Source: an uncultured Eubacteriales bacterium (GTDB taxonomy: Bacteria > Bacillota > Clostridia > Oscillospirales > CAG-272). Taken from it: a stretch of 42,604 bases of DNA. The position numbers were made by a program, and so were the translations under genes. The notes below the pieces were generated by a model that made no database searches, was not told where the DNA came from, and worked only from the letters and a program-made list of their open reading frames with translations. This document shows, piece after piece, positions 32,311 through 39,437 of the stretch. Where the stretch lies: the NCBI GenBank assembly GCA_934486825.1, contig CAKSQF010000019.1:1-42604 (forward strand), written 5' to 3'. The number at the start of each line of letters is the position of its first letter. Positions within the stretch are counted from its first letter, which is position 1.

Positions 32311-33786
32311 TCAGAGAATTATGCAGATAAGTCCGCCGCTGCCCTCGTTTATTATACGCGAGAGCGTTTCAGCCATTTTTGCGCGCGCGTCGTCCGAAAG
32401 TCCGGACAGCTTTGCGGCAAGACCCTCGTTCACAAGCTCGCTGAGCGACTTGCCGAACAGATTTGTTGACCAGATCTTATCCGGATTTTCATCAAATTCG
32501 TCAAGCAGGTATTTCACCAGATCCTCGCTCTGCTGTTCGGTACCGACGACCGGCGATATTTCGGTATTTATGGTCGCCTTCATCATATGTATCGACGGAG
32601 CGGACGCCTTGAGAAGCACCCCGTATCCGCCCGAATGTTTTACTATCCGCGGTTCTTCAAGCGTCATATCATCAACACCGGGCACGACGACGCCATAGCC
32701 CTTTTCCTCCACATCGGCAAGAGCCGCCGCGACCTTATCGTATTTTTCCTTGACTGCGGCAAGTGAGCAAAGCGTCGAAATCAGCTCCTCCTGATCGGAT
32801 ATTTCGAGCGAGCAGAGATCGGACAGAACCTTATAGTAAAGTTCCGCCTTCATTATGAGCTTTACCGTCGCCGTACCGTTGCCGAGGTCTATCGAACAAA
32901 GCTCCGCACGCTCAATATTGTCGTCGGCGAACGAATCGATCCGCTCCTTGATCTGCCCGACCTTATGTATATCGCCGATTGCTTCAAGTATGCGCTCTTT
33001 AAGAGAGGACATAAGCGGATAATCGTCATCGAGCGCCAGCGTCCAGTCGGGAATGTCTATTCTTGCCTCGCGTATCGGAAATTCAAGAAGCACAAGCTCA
33101 AGTATATGGCGTATATCCTCGCCGTTCAGATCAAGAGCGTTGACAAGCGCAACAGGCGCATTGTATCTCGCCTCAAGCTCGTTACCGAGCGCCTGTGTTT
33201 CCGGATATTCGGGGTGTGCGGAATTGAGGAGTATGACAAACGGTTTTCCGAGCGAGCCGAGCTCTGCCGCGACCCTGCGTTCTGCTTCTTCATAGGCGGT
33301 TCTCGGCAGATCGGTAATACTGCCGTCTGTGGTAACAAGTACCCCTATTGTCGCGTGATCGGTAATTACCTTCCGTGTTCCGGTCTCTGCCGCCTCTTCA
33401 AACGGCATCTCGTTTTCGGACCACGGAGTCATCACCATTCTTGTCTGACCGTTCTCGGTCTGCCCGAGGGCTCCGTCCACGAGATATCCGACGCAATCGA
33501 TCATTTTTACCGAAAAGCGCGCCACTTTATCGATCACCACCGGCACGGCGTCATCGGGTATAAATTTCGGCTCGGTCGTCATTACCGTCTTCCCTGCCGC
33601 CGACTGCGGCATTTCATCCTTTGCCCTTTCTCTGTCATAATCGTCGGCAATGTTCGGAAGCACGAGAGATTCCATGAATTTTTTGATGAATGTGGATTTT
33701 CCCGTTCGCACGGGACCTACGACTCCTATGTATATATCGCCTCCCGTGCGTCTGGCAATATCCTGATATATGCTTGTATTCGTCAT
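32311..33786 (-). CDS. spoIVA: Stage IV sporulation protein A
   Basis: A 491-residue ATPase that polymerises on the forespore outer membrane and forms the basement layer of the spore coat. The N-terminal TRAFAC-like domain has Walker A GPVRTGKST (about 21-29) after IYQDIARRTGGDIYIG, then VIDCVGYLVDGALG-type and TDGSITDLPR motifs. The C-terminal region that anchors to SpoVM carries GEDI and ends SGGLICIIL, close to the family's conserved hydrophobic tail. The start at 33786 gives the usual N-terminus; AGAAAGG is upstream at long spacing. No convincing SigE promoter was found by eye in the upstream 160 bp. Its presence is the best single sign that the organism can sporulate. Confidence 0.96.
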   Translation of the reverse strand: MTNTSIYQDIARRTGGDIYIGVVGPVRTGKSTFIKKFMESLVLPNIADDYDRERAKDEMPQSAAGKTVMTTEPKFIPDDAVPVVIDKVARFSVKMIDCVGYLVDGALGQTENGQTRMVMTPWSENEMPFEEAAETGTRKVITDHATIGVLVTTDGSITDLPRTAYEEAERRVAAELGSLGKPFVILLNSAHPEYPETQALGNELEARYNAPVALVNALDLNGEDIRHILELVLLEFPIREARIDIPDWTLALDDDYPLMSSLKERILEAIGDIHKVGQIKERIDSFADDNIERAELCSIDLGNGTATVKLIMKAELYYKVLSDLCSLEISDQEELISTLCSLAAVKEKYDKVAAALADVEEKGYGVVVPGVDDMTLEEPRIVKHSGGYGVLLKASAPSIHMMKATINTEISPVVGTEQQSEDLVKYLLDEFDENPDKIWSTNLFGKSLSELVNEGLAAKLSGLSDDARAKMAETLSRIINEGSGGLICIIL

Positions 33787-33946
33787 TAAAAAGAACCATG
33801 CCTTTCTCATGTGAGGAAAACCCGCACATTTTTTCTTTTATGTTTCATAAATATGAAGCGGCATCCGAAAATATTACCGACAGGCATGACGAAGCGGCGA
33901 ATATATTTTTATTTTTCCCACCTGGTAACTTTTTTTGCAAAATCGC

Positions 33947-33975
33947 TTGACGAACAAAGTCGGGTGTGCTATACT
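33947..33975 (+). promoter_or_regulatory. Sigma-A promoter for the DUF1508 gene
   Basis: TTGACG (33947-33952), 17-bp spacer ending TGTGC, TATACT (33970-33975), about 40 bp before the start. It drives a single-gene transcript. Confidence 0.75.
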
Positions 33976-34013
33976 TCAATCAGAATACCGAAAGGCAAGA
34001 AAGGGGAACCATT

Positions 34014-34385
34014 ATGGGAAAATTTACAGTAAAAGAGACCAAAAGCGGGGTCAAATTTGACCTCAGAGCAACAAACGGTCAGGTGATCGCAAGTTCCGAA
34101 ATTTACAGTTCGGAAGCCGCGTGCATGAACGGAATCGAAAGCGTGCGCAAAAATGCATCTGCCGCAAACCTTGAAGATCAGACTGTCGAAGGCTTTGTGA
34201 CTGAGAAAAATCCGAAATTCGAAGTCTACAAAGACAAAGCCGGCGAGTTCCGTTTCCGTCTTAAGGCAAGAAACGGCGAGATCATTGCGGTTTCGGAAGG
34301 CTATGTCCAGAAAATCTCCTGTATGAACGGTATTGAGAGCGTCCGCAACAATGCTCCCGACGCCACCGTAGAAAAAGCCGAATAA
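34014..34385 (+). CDS. DUF1508 (YegP/UPF0339) protein with two repeats
   Basis: A 123-residue cytoplasmic protein with two copies of the DUF1508 domain: residues about 2-52 and 66-117. Each has the pattern FxLxAxNGxxIAxSExYxxxxxCMNGIESVRxNA. The repeats are recognisable in ATNGQVIASSEIY and ARNGEIIAVSEGY and in the exactly duplicated CMNGIESVR. The fold is a small beta/alpha domain of unknown role, common in gut bacteria. The start at 34014 has AAAGGGG upstream; the longer frame begins near the -10 box. It is a monocistronic gene with its own promoter and a bidirectional terminator, which suggests solid constitutive expression. Confidence 0.9.
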   Translation: MGKFTVKETKSGVKFDLRATNGQVIASSEIYSSEAACMNGIESVRKNASAANLEDQTVEGFVTEKNPKFEVYKDKAGEFRFRLKARNGEIIAVSEGYVQKISCMNGIESVRNNAPDATVEKAE

Positions 34386-34397
34386 TCTCCGAACGCA

Positions 34398-34434
34398 AAA
34401 AGCAGGTGCCGTGTTTCCACACGGCACCTGCTTT
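34398..34434. terminator. Bidirectional terminator between DUF1508 gene and pepD
   Basis: A perfect 16-bp stem (34399-34414 with 34419-34434) and 4-nt loop. The T run is better on the minus strand (CTTTTTG) than on the plus strand (CTTTC). Confidence 0.88.
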
Positions 34435-34445
34435 CAATCCGGACT

Positions 34446-35891
34446 TTACATTTCCGCGAGCATTTCAACAAGCAATTTATAGGTACGCTCACAGCTTTCA
34501 AGCGAAAGAGCCTCATCCGGCGTATGAATATTTTTCATATCCGGCCCTATTGATATTGCATCACAGCTTTCGCCGATCTTCGATATTATCACGCCGCATT
34601 CAAGTCCGGCATGTATTCCGGCGACAACCGCTTTTTTCCCGGGGTTCTGTTCTTCATATATTCTGACGTAATCGCGGGCAAGTCCGGAATCGGGATTGAA
34701 TTCCCATCCGGAATATCTGTCGCTCTGCGTCATTTCCGCCCCGATAAGCTTTGCAAGTCTCCCGAACTCAAGAAGCAGTGCGTCAAGCTCGCTGTCACAT
34801 GACGAACGCGACATTGCGATCACTCTCACCTTCACCTCTTCGGTTGTAACAACACCGAGGTTTGATGAGGTCCGCACAAAATCCTTAACCGACGGCGACA
34901 TTGCGATCACCCCGTTCGGCAGAAGGAGCATCATATTTATGACTGCGGATGTTGAACGGTATGTCATCGCGCTGTTGCAGACCCTTCCCTTTCCGACATG
35001 AAGTCTGAACCCGGAATCCGCTTCGGACAGCTCGGACGATATTTTTGCCTCTTCATCAAGAAGAACTTTTATCGCCGCCTTTTCATCGAGCACGCACAGC
35101 TCGGCTTCGGCTTCGCGCGCAATGGCATTGCGTTTATTGCCTCCGCTGACCGATACGAGACGGAAAGGCTCGGACGCATAAAGCCTTGCGAGAAGTCTTG
35201 CCATCACCTTATTTGCATTTGCCCTGCACATATGGATCTCGGCTCCCGAGTGACCGCCGGCAAGTCCCTTCACCGAAAGGCGTATGCTCCGCCCTTCATA
35301 CGGAGCCTTTTCGATGTAAACATCGAAAATACTGTCGGCACCGCCCGCACAGGATACCGTAACGATTCCCTCTTCTTCCGAATCAAGGTTTATGATCTTA
35401 CGCGCTCTGATTTTTCCGAAATCAAAAGCGTTTGCGCCGACCATGCTGGTTTCCTCCCCGGTCGTGAAGAGACATTCAAGTGCGGGGTGACGGAGACTGT
35501 CGTCATCAAGAATCGCAAGCATCATTGCAACCGCCGCGCCGTCGTCTCCTCCGAGCGTTGTCCCGCGCGCGCGGAGCCAACCGTCCTCTACATAAAGCTT
35601 AAGCGGATCGGTCAGAAAGTCATGAACGGTATCTCCGTTTTTTTCACAGACCATATCCATATGTCCCTGAAGCATTACGGTCGGGCGATCCTCCATCCCT
35701 TTACTCGCAGGCTTTTTTACAAGTACATTATCCGCGCTGTCATGAAAAAATTCCAGACCATGCTTTTCGGCAAAGTCGCAGACATAGCTTGCAACAGCCT
35801 TTTCATTGCCCGACCCGTGCGGAATTGCGCAGATATCCTCAAAGCAGTGAAACATTGTTTCGGGTTTATACCCGTTCAAGATATACTTCAT
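34446..35891 (-). CDS. pepD: Aminoacyl-histidine dipeptidase (PepD-like, M20 family)
   Basis: A 481-residue cytoplasmic zinc dipeptidase acting on Xaa-His and related dipeptides. The M20 metal motifs are visible: GHMDMVCEK, GDDGAAVAM, TTGEETSMVGA and a C-terminal AGLECGVI with the last ligand region. Typical PepD stretches are the N-terminal FHCFEDICAIPHGSGNE and GLAGGHSGAEIHMCRANANK. The start at 35891 has GGGAGA eight bases upstream and matches the family; an upstream in-frame start at 35954 abuts the neighbouring membrane gene. It lies 63 bp after that gene in the same direction. Confidence 0.93.
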   Translation of the reverse strand: MKYILNGYKPETMFHCFEDICAIPHGSGNEKAVASYVCDFAEKHGLEFFHDSADNVLVKKPASKGMEDRPTVMLQGHMDMVCEKNGDTVHDFLTDPLKLYVEDGWLRARGTTLGGDDGAAVAMMLAILDDDSLRHPALECLFTTGEETSMVGANAFDFGKIRARKIINLDSEEEGIVTVSCAGGADSIFDVYIEKAPYEGRSIRLSVKGLAGGHSGAEIHMCRANANKVMARLLARLYASEPFRLVSVSGGNKRNAIAREAEAELCVLDEKAAIKVLLDEEAKISSELSEADSGFRLHVGKGRVCNSAMTYRSTSAVINMMLLLPNGVIAMSPSVKDFVRTSSNLGVVTTEEVKVRVIAMSRSSCDSELDALLLEFGRLAKLIGAEMTQSDRYSGWEFNPDSGLARDYVRIYEEQNPGKKAVVAGIHAGLECGVIISKIGESCDAISIGPDMKNIHTPDEALSLESCERTYKLLVEMLAEM

Positions 35892-35954
35892 CACCGATCT
35901 CCCACAAAAAAACTTTTTTTCTATAATTATATCCCCTGAAAACGGATTTGACAT

Positions 35955-36806
35955 TCAGCCCGCCGAAATCGCACAGCCGACCGCAACAAGCACAAGTGCA
36001 AGGATAAACGCCGACAGTCTGAACGCGAGCGGCAGTTTTCCGAATTTTCCTTTAACGGCAAGTGCCGCAATACCCGCCGTTATCGCCGCCGCAATACAGA
36101 TGAGAGCAAGTCCGCTTACCTGCACGGCACCCATACTCACTCCCGGCAGTTTTTCCGCAGCCGAAGTAAGCTCTGTCACCGACATCACAAGCACCGAAGT
36201 AATTATCTGAAGTGCGGTCGGCATTACAAGCGAGCCGGTGATCCGCCGCGAAATGACTATTGCCGCTTCTGCGACCATACACGGCAGAATAACATAAAGA
36301 TCAAGTCTGAAAAATCCCGCGACAACCGCAACCGTCGCAATGCGGAGAGAAACCGACTTTATTCCGCGCAGTCGCGTATAAACATAGCCTTCAAACAGGA
36401 ATGTATAAGCGGTCGATGACATGACCGTCAGAAGAGCGACAATCCACCAATCTCCTGCCGAAGTGACATGGTCGGACACTCTGAACGCGCTGACGGCGAA
36501 ATTCGGAACAAGCAGATGTCCGAAAAGATATATCGGTACAATTATCAGAAGCGCCGACGAGTAAACAAACACCGACGCTGTCAGCGATCTGAAATCCGAG
36601 CTTCCGAACCGAAAAACCGCTTCTTTTTTCACATGTCCGATACCGACCGCCGCAATCACGACCGCAATATCGGCGGCAAAAGCAAGAACCGGCGCCCAAA
36701 GTCCGATATACGGCAAAAGAAAGGAAGCGACGGCTCCCGTCAGCATAAGGCAGATCATATAAACGATTGCCGCATCGGCAATCTTATTTTTTTCGATTCT
36801 GTTCAT
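35955..36806 (-). CDS. Polytopic membrane protein, degenerate CPBP-like
   Basis: A 283-residue protein with about eight hydrophobic helices. The middle resembles the CPBP (Abi/Rce1) intramembrane protease family: FLFEGYVYTRLRG (136-148) fits the EExxxR region with one Glu (Glu139), and GSLVMPTALQ (191-200) fits the GSLxxxxxxH motif. The conserved His residues are missing (FFRLDL in motif 2, Gln200 in motif 3), so it is probably not an active protease. The family call is tentative. The start has GGGGGAT seven bases upstream, just after the terminator of rplA; no promoter was seen between them. Confidence 0.6.
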   Translation of the reverse strand: MNRIEKNKIADAAIVYMICLMLTGAVASFLLPYIGLWAPVLAFAADIAVVIAAVGIGHVKKEAVFRFGSSDFRSLTASVFVYSSALLIIVPIYLFGHLLVPNFAVSAFRVSDHVTSAGDWWIVALLTVMSSTAYTFLFEGYVYTRLRGIKSVSLRIATVAVVAGFFRLDLYVILPCMVAEAAIVISRRITGSLVMPTALQIITSVLVMSVTELTSAAEKLPGVSMGAVQVSGLALICIAAAITAGIAALAVKGKFGKLPLAFRLSAFILALVLVAVGCAISAG

Positions 36807-36822
36807 TTATCCCCCGCAACCG

Positions 36823-36855
36823 AAAAAACGGGGTCGCGGAAAACCGCAACCCCGT
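36823..36855 (-). terminator. Terminator after rplA
   Basis: Minus strand 12-bp stem (36844-36855 with 36828-36839, one G-U pair), TTTT loop, then TTTTTT. It lies 10 bp after the rplA stop and 22 bp before the next start, so genes beyond it depend on read-through. Confidence 0.9.
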
Positions 36856-36865
36856 ATAATTATTA

Positions 36866-37552
36866 TCAGCCAAGCTTTGTATAGTTGACCTTCACGCCGG
36901 GGCCCATCGTGGATGCGAGCACGCAACTCTTGATGTACTGACCCTTTGCTGCTGCCGGCTTCGCCTTGATTACTGCGCTGAGCAGTGCGTCAAAGTTCTG
37001 CTGGAGCTTCTCTGCACCGAAGGATGCCTTACCGATAGGGCAGTGAATGATATTTGTCTTATCGAGACGATACTCGATCTTACCTGCCTTTGCGTCGGTA
37101 ACAGCCTTTGCGATATCCATCGTAACGGTTCCTGCCTTCGGGTTAGGCATAAGTCCCTTAGGACCGAGCACACGTCCGAGGCGTCCGACAAGACCCATCA
37201 TATTGGGCGTTGTAACGATTACGTCAAAATCAAACCAGTTTTCCTTCTGGATTTTTTCGACATATTCCTCGGCGCCGACATAGTCTGCGCCTGCCGCCTT
37301 TGCGGCTTCTGCCTTATCGTCCTTTACAAGTGCGAGGACTCTTACCTTCTTACCTGTACCGTTGGGGAGAACGACCGCACCGCGGACCTGCTGGTCAGCG
37401 TGACGCGAGTCAACTCCGAGACGGATGTGAACCTCGATAGTCTCGTCGAATTTTGCCTTTGCAGTCTGGCATACGAGCGCGAGAGCCTCGTTTGAATCAT
37501 AAAGCTTGCTCTTTTCAAACAGTTTTGCGCTGTCCTGATACTTTTTTCCCAT
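36866..37552 (-). CDS. rplA: 50S ribosomal protein L1
   Basis: A 228-residue large-subunit protein forming the L1 stalk at the E site, and usually a translational repressor of its own operon. Signature GPKGLMPNPKAGTVT is present, with VRGAVVLPNGTGK near the N-terminal half. The length is standard. GGGAGG precedes the ATG. It lies 16 bp after rplK and is followed by a terminator rather than rplJ-rplL, which is an unusual break in the classic order. Confidence 0.97.
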   Translation of the reverse strand: MGKKYQDSAKLFEKSKLYDSNEALALVCQTAKAKFDETIEVHIRLGVDSRHADQQVRGAVVLPNGTGKKVRVLALVKDDKAEAAKAAGADYVGAEEYVEKIQKENWFDFDVIVTTPNMMGLVGRLGRVLGPKGLMPNPKAGTVTMDIAKAVTDAKAGKIEYRLDKTNIIHCPIGKASFGAEKLQQNFDALLSAVIKAKPAAAKGQYIKSCVLASTMGPGVKVNYTKLG

Positions 37553-37568
37553 ATCGCTATATCCTCCC

Positions 37569-37994
37569 TTAATCTACGACTGTAACGCCCATGCTGCGAG
37601 CGGTACCCTTAACCATGCTGATTGCAGACTCAAGAGAAGCTGCGTTCAGGTCGGGCATCTTTGTCTGGGCGATCTCGGTAACCTGTGCCATGGTGAGCTG
37701 TGCAACCTTGGTTTTGTTCGGAGTTGCCGAGCCGGACTCAATGCCTGCCGCCTTCTTGATAAGAACCGGAACAGGAGGAGTCTTTACGATAAAGGTGAAC
37801 GAGTGGTCTGCATATACCGTGATGATTACCGGAACGATCAGACCGATCTGAGCCTTGGTTCTTTCGTTGAATTCCTTAACGAAGTTAGGAATCGAAACAC
37901 CGTGCTGACCCAGTGCAGGACCTACGGGAGGACCGGGAAGTGCCTTTCCTGCCGCAATCTGAAGCTTGATATAGCCTGTGATTTTCTTTGCCAT
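37569..37994 (-). CDS. rplK: 50S ribosomal protein L11
   Basis: A 141-residue protein of the GTPase-associated centre, also needed for stringent-response activation by RelA/Rel. It shows KLQIAAGKALPGPPVGPALGQ-type rRNA/thiostrepton-region residues (starting at about residue 10), TPPVPVLIKKAAG, and a C-terminal GTARSMGV. The start at 37994 has GGAGG ten bases upstream and matches the family; the longer frame from 38057 runs through a structured leader. A candidate L1-binding hairpin lies directly upstream. Confidence 0.97.
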   Translation of the reverse strand: MAKKITGYIKLQIAAGKALPGPPVGPALGQHGVSIPNFVKEFNERTKAQIGLIVPVIITVYADHSFTFIVKTPPVPVLIKKAAGIESGSATPNKTKVAQLTMAQVTEIAQTKMPDLNAASLESAISMVKGTARSMGVTVVD

Positions 37995-38004
37995 AGTAAT
38001 TTTA

Positions 38005-38059
38005 CCTCCGAAGTGGTTGTAAATACGGAAGAAATAGAGAATTTTTCTTCCTCCCACTT
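38005..38059 (-). promoter_or_regulatory. Candidate L1-binding operator in the rplK leader
   Basis: On the minus strand AAGTGG (38054-38059) pairs with CCACTT (38011-38016), enclosing a second 8-bp stem GGAAGAAA/TTTCTTCC (38044-38051 with 38027-38034). The 5' side reads GTGGGAGG and the 3' side ATTTACAACCAC, resembling the 23S rRNA L1 site (GUGGGAG opposite AUACCAC). The rplK Shine-Dalgarno GGAGG (38005-38009) follows directly, so L1 binding would block translation. L1 autoregulation of this operon is established in other bacteria; here it is inference from structure. Confidence 0.65.
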
Positions 38060-38109
38060 ATTTATGCGGATATGCTTTTTAAGAGGTGCACACCCGTCTT
38101 TTTCTTTTG

Positions 38110-38655
38110 TTAAACCTCAAGAAGCGCGACATTGTCAGACTCAACCTCAACAGGCGTTTCCCTGCCGAACATCGATGCGAGTATGCGCACGCTCTTTTTG
38201 TCTGCCGAAATCTCTTCGACCTTTCCGATAAATCCGCTGAACGGACCGGACTTGATGGTAACGCTGTCCCCCACGCCGTATGAAAGAGGAGCAGGTGCCG
38301 CTGCCGCATCCACACCGAGTGCCGCAACTTCGGCATCGGTAAGCGGTGTCGGATTCGATCCGGGTCCCACAAAGCCGGTAACACCCGTGATATTACGGAT
38401 GATATGCCATGTGAAATCGTTCATAATCATCTTGATAAGAACGTAGCTCGGATAAATTTTTGTTTCGACTTCCTTTGCGTTTTCGCCTTCACCCTGTGTC
38501 TCGGTTATCGTCGGGATTCTGATATCGTAAATCAGTTCCTGAAGCGAACGGTTTTCGACAATCTTTTCAAGATTCGTCTTCACCTTGTTCTCGTACCCCG
38601 AATAGGTGTGAACGACATACCAGTGAATACCGTCAATATAATCGTTTGCATCCAT
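38110..38655 (-). CDS. nusG: Transcription termination/antitermination factor NusG
   Basis: A 181-residue transcription factor that binds RNA polymerase and couples it to ribosomes or Rho. The NGN domain starts HWYVVHTYSGYENKVK and includes YPSYVLIKMIMND and GVTGFVG. A KOW domain follows near the C-terminus (VTIKSGPFSGFIGKVEEI). An Ala/Pro-rich insertion (VDAAAAPAP) lengthens the linker between domains. It sits in the usual secE-nusG-rplK order with a 44-bp gap to secE. The ribosome binding site is modest (AAGGTAG). Confidence 0.97.
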   Translation of the reverse strand: MDANDYIDGIHWYVVHTYSGYENKVKTNLEKIVENRSLQELIYDIRIPTITETQGEGENAKEVETKIYPSYVLIKMIMNDFTWHIIRNITGVTGFVGPGSNPTPLTDAEVAALGVDAAAAPAPLSYGVGDSVTIKSGPFSGFIGKVEEISADKKSVRILASMFGRETPVEVESDNVALLEV

Positions 38656-38698
38656 AATTCAGTATCTACCTTATAAAATCATCTGACAAACGCGCAAA

Positions 38699-38950
38699 TC
38701 AGCCGCCGATCAGCGCAATAATCGAGCTGAACGCCCAGTTTACGCCGCCGATCAGTACTGTGAGCACCGCAAGTGCAACAACCGTCCAGATGCTGTTCTG
38801 AATGGTATCGTGTGCACTGTACCATGTGATCTTTTTCAGCTCGCTTTTAAGATCCCTGAAAAACTTGCCGATCCTGTTTTCCTTTTTTTCTTTTTTCTTT
38901 GCAGGCTTTTTGGTCGGCTGACCTGCCGTCTTTTCCATATCTTCTGCCAT
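38699..38950 (-). CDS. secE: Preprotein translocase subunit SecE
   Basis: An 83-residue single-span membrane subunit of the SecYEG channel. The N-terminal 30 residues are Lys-rich and disordered, then FFRDLKSELKKITWYS is the conserved amphipathic helix, followed by one transmembrane helix (TVVALAVLTVLIGGVNWAF). The short form is normal for Gram-positive bacteria. AAGGAGG lies eight bases upstream and overlaps the region just after the rpmG stop. Confidence 0.96.
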   Translation of the reverse strand: MAEDMEKTAGQPTKKPAKKKEKKENRIGKFFRDLKSELKKITWYSAHDTIQNSIWTVVALAVLTVLIGGVNWAFSSIIALIGG

Positions 38951-38962
38951 AACAAATCCTCC

Positions 38963-39112
38963 TTACTTAGATTCCTTATGCAGAGTATGCTTTCTGCAAA
39001 AACGGCAATACTTATTCATTTCAAGTCTGTCGGGGTCATTCTTCTTGTTTTTCTCAGTATTGTAGTTTCTCTGCTTGCATTCGCTGCAGACAAGTGTGAT
39101 CTTTACTCTCAA
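38963..39112 (-). CDS. rpmG: 50S ribosomal protein L33 (zinc-binding form), TTG start
   Basis: A 49-residue ribosomal protein. It starts LRVKITLVCSECK when the initiator TTG (39110-39112) is read as Met. AGGAGG lies eight bases upstream. The two pairs CSEC and CRFC form the zinc ribbon of the C+ form of L33, and it ends KHTLHKESK. It is the first gene of the rpmG-secE-nusG-rplK-rplA operon, 12 bp before secE. No ATG precedes it in frame. Confidence 0.95.
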   Translation of the reverse strand: MRVKITLVCSECKQRNYNTEKNKKNDPDRLEMNKYCRFCRKHTLHKESK

Positions 39113-39251
39113 TTTCGGCACCTCCTGAAAAATTTGAAGCTGTGTCTGTACACGCCTCAGTGTCTACCTCCCTCGGGCAAAAAGGGTCATACGACATTTT
39201 GCCGCGTCCTCTTGGGTACACGGACAAAACCCTCCTTGCAGAGGTAATGCA

Positions 39252-39280
39252 ATTTTATCATATATTTTTTGTTTTGTCAA
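39252..39280 (-). promoter_or_regulatory. Sigma-A promoter for rpmG-secE-nusG-rplKA
   Basis: Minus strand TTGACA (39275-39280), 17-bp spacer ending ATGA, TAAAAT (39252-39257). Confidence 0.8.
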
Positions 39281-39355
39281 GGTCTTTTTCCGCTTTTTTT
39301 CCTTATATAAGAAAAAAGCAACACCGGAGGCAGCACAATTTATTTCACAAAATGC

Positions 39356-39384
39356 TTGTAATATGTGAAATTATGTGATATAAT
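39356..39384 (+). promoter_or_regulatory. Sigma-A promoter for the glycosyltransferase gene
   Basis: TTGTAA (39356-39361), 17-bp spacer ending TGTGA, TATAAT (39379-39384), about 50 bp before the GTG start. Confidence 0.7.
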
Positions 39385-39437
39385 GAAATCGGACAACATC
39401 CGGATTGAGGATAAATCAGAAAAGGAGCTATTTTACG

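Larger units (their letters stand above)
39113..39437. other. 325-bp divergent intergenic region
   Basis: It holds the rpmG promoter (39252-39280, minus) with a leader of about 130 nt, and the glycosyltransferase promoter (39356-39384, plus). The rpmG leader contains a nested pairing CCTCT/AGAGG around GGGT/ACCC near 39205-39242 and the motif GTACCCAAGA (39210-39219 on the minus strand) shared with the rpsB leader. No tRNA or credible small gene was seen. Confidence 0.7.

Noticed and set aside
33787..33946. SigE-type promoter for spoIVA
   Set aside because: Some ATATT and CATA-like words are present, but none has the right 13-15 bp spacing to a good partner, so no call was made.
38951..39130. 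tRNA-Trp near rpmG/secE
   Set aside because: The gap between rpmG and secE is only 12 bp and no cloverleaf is present in the leader.
39113..39251. Short leader peptide in the rpmG leader starting at a GTG
   Set aside because: A GTG follows GGAGGG, but the frame overlaps rpmG out of phase, has no similarity to anything and no stop-linked attenuator was seen.
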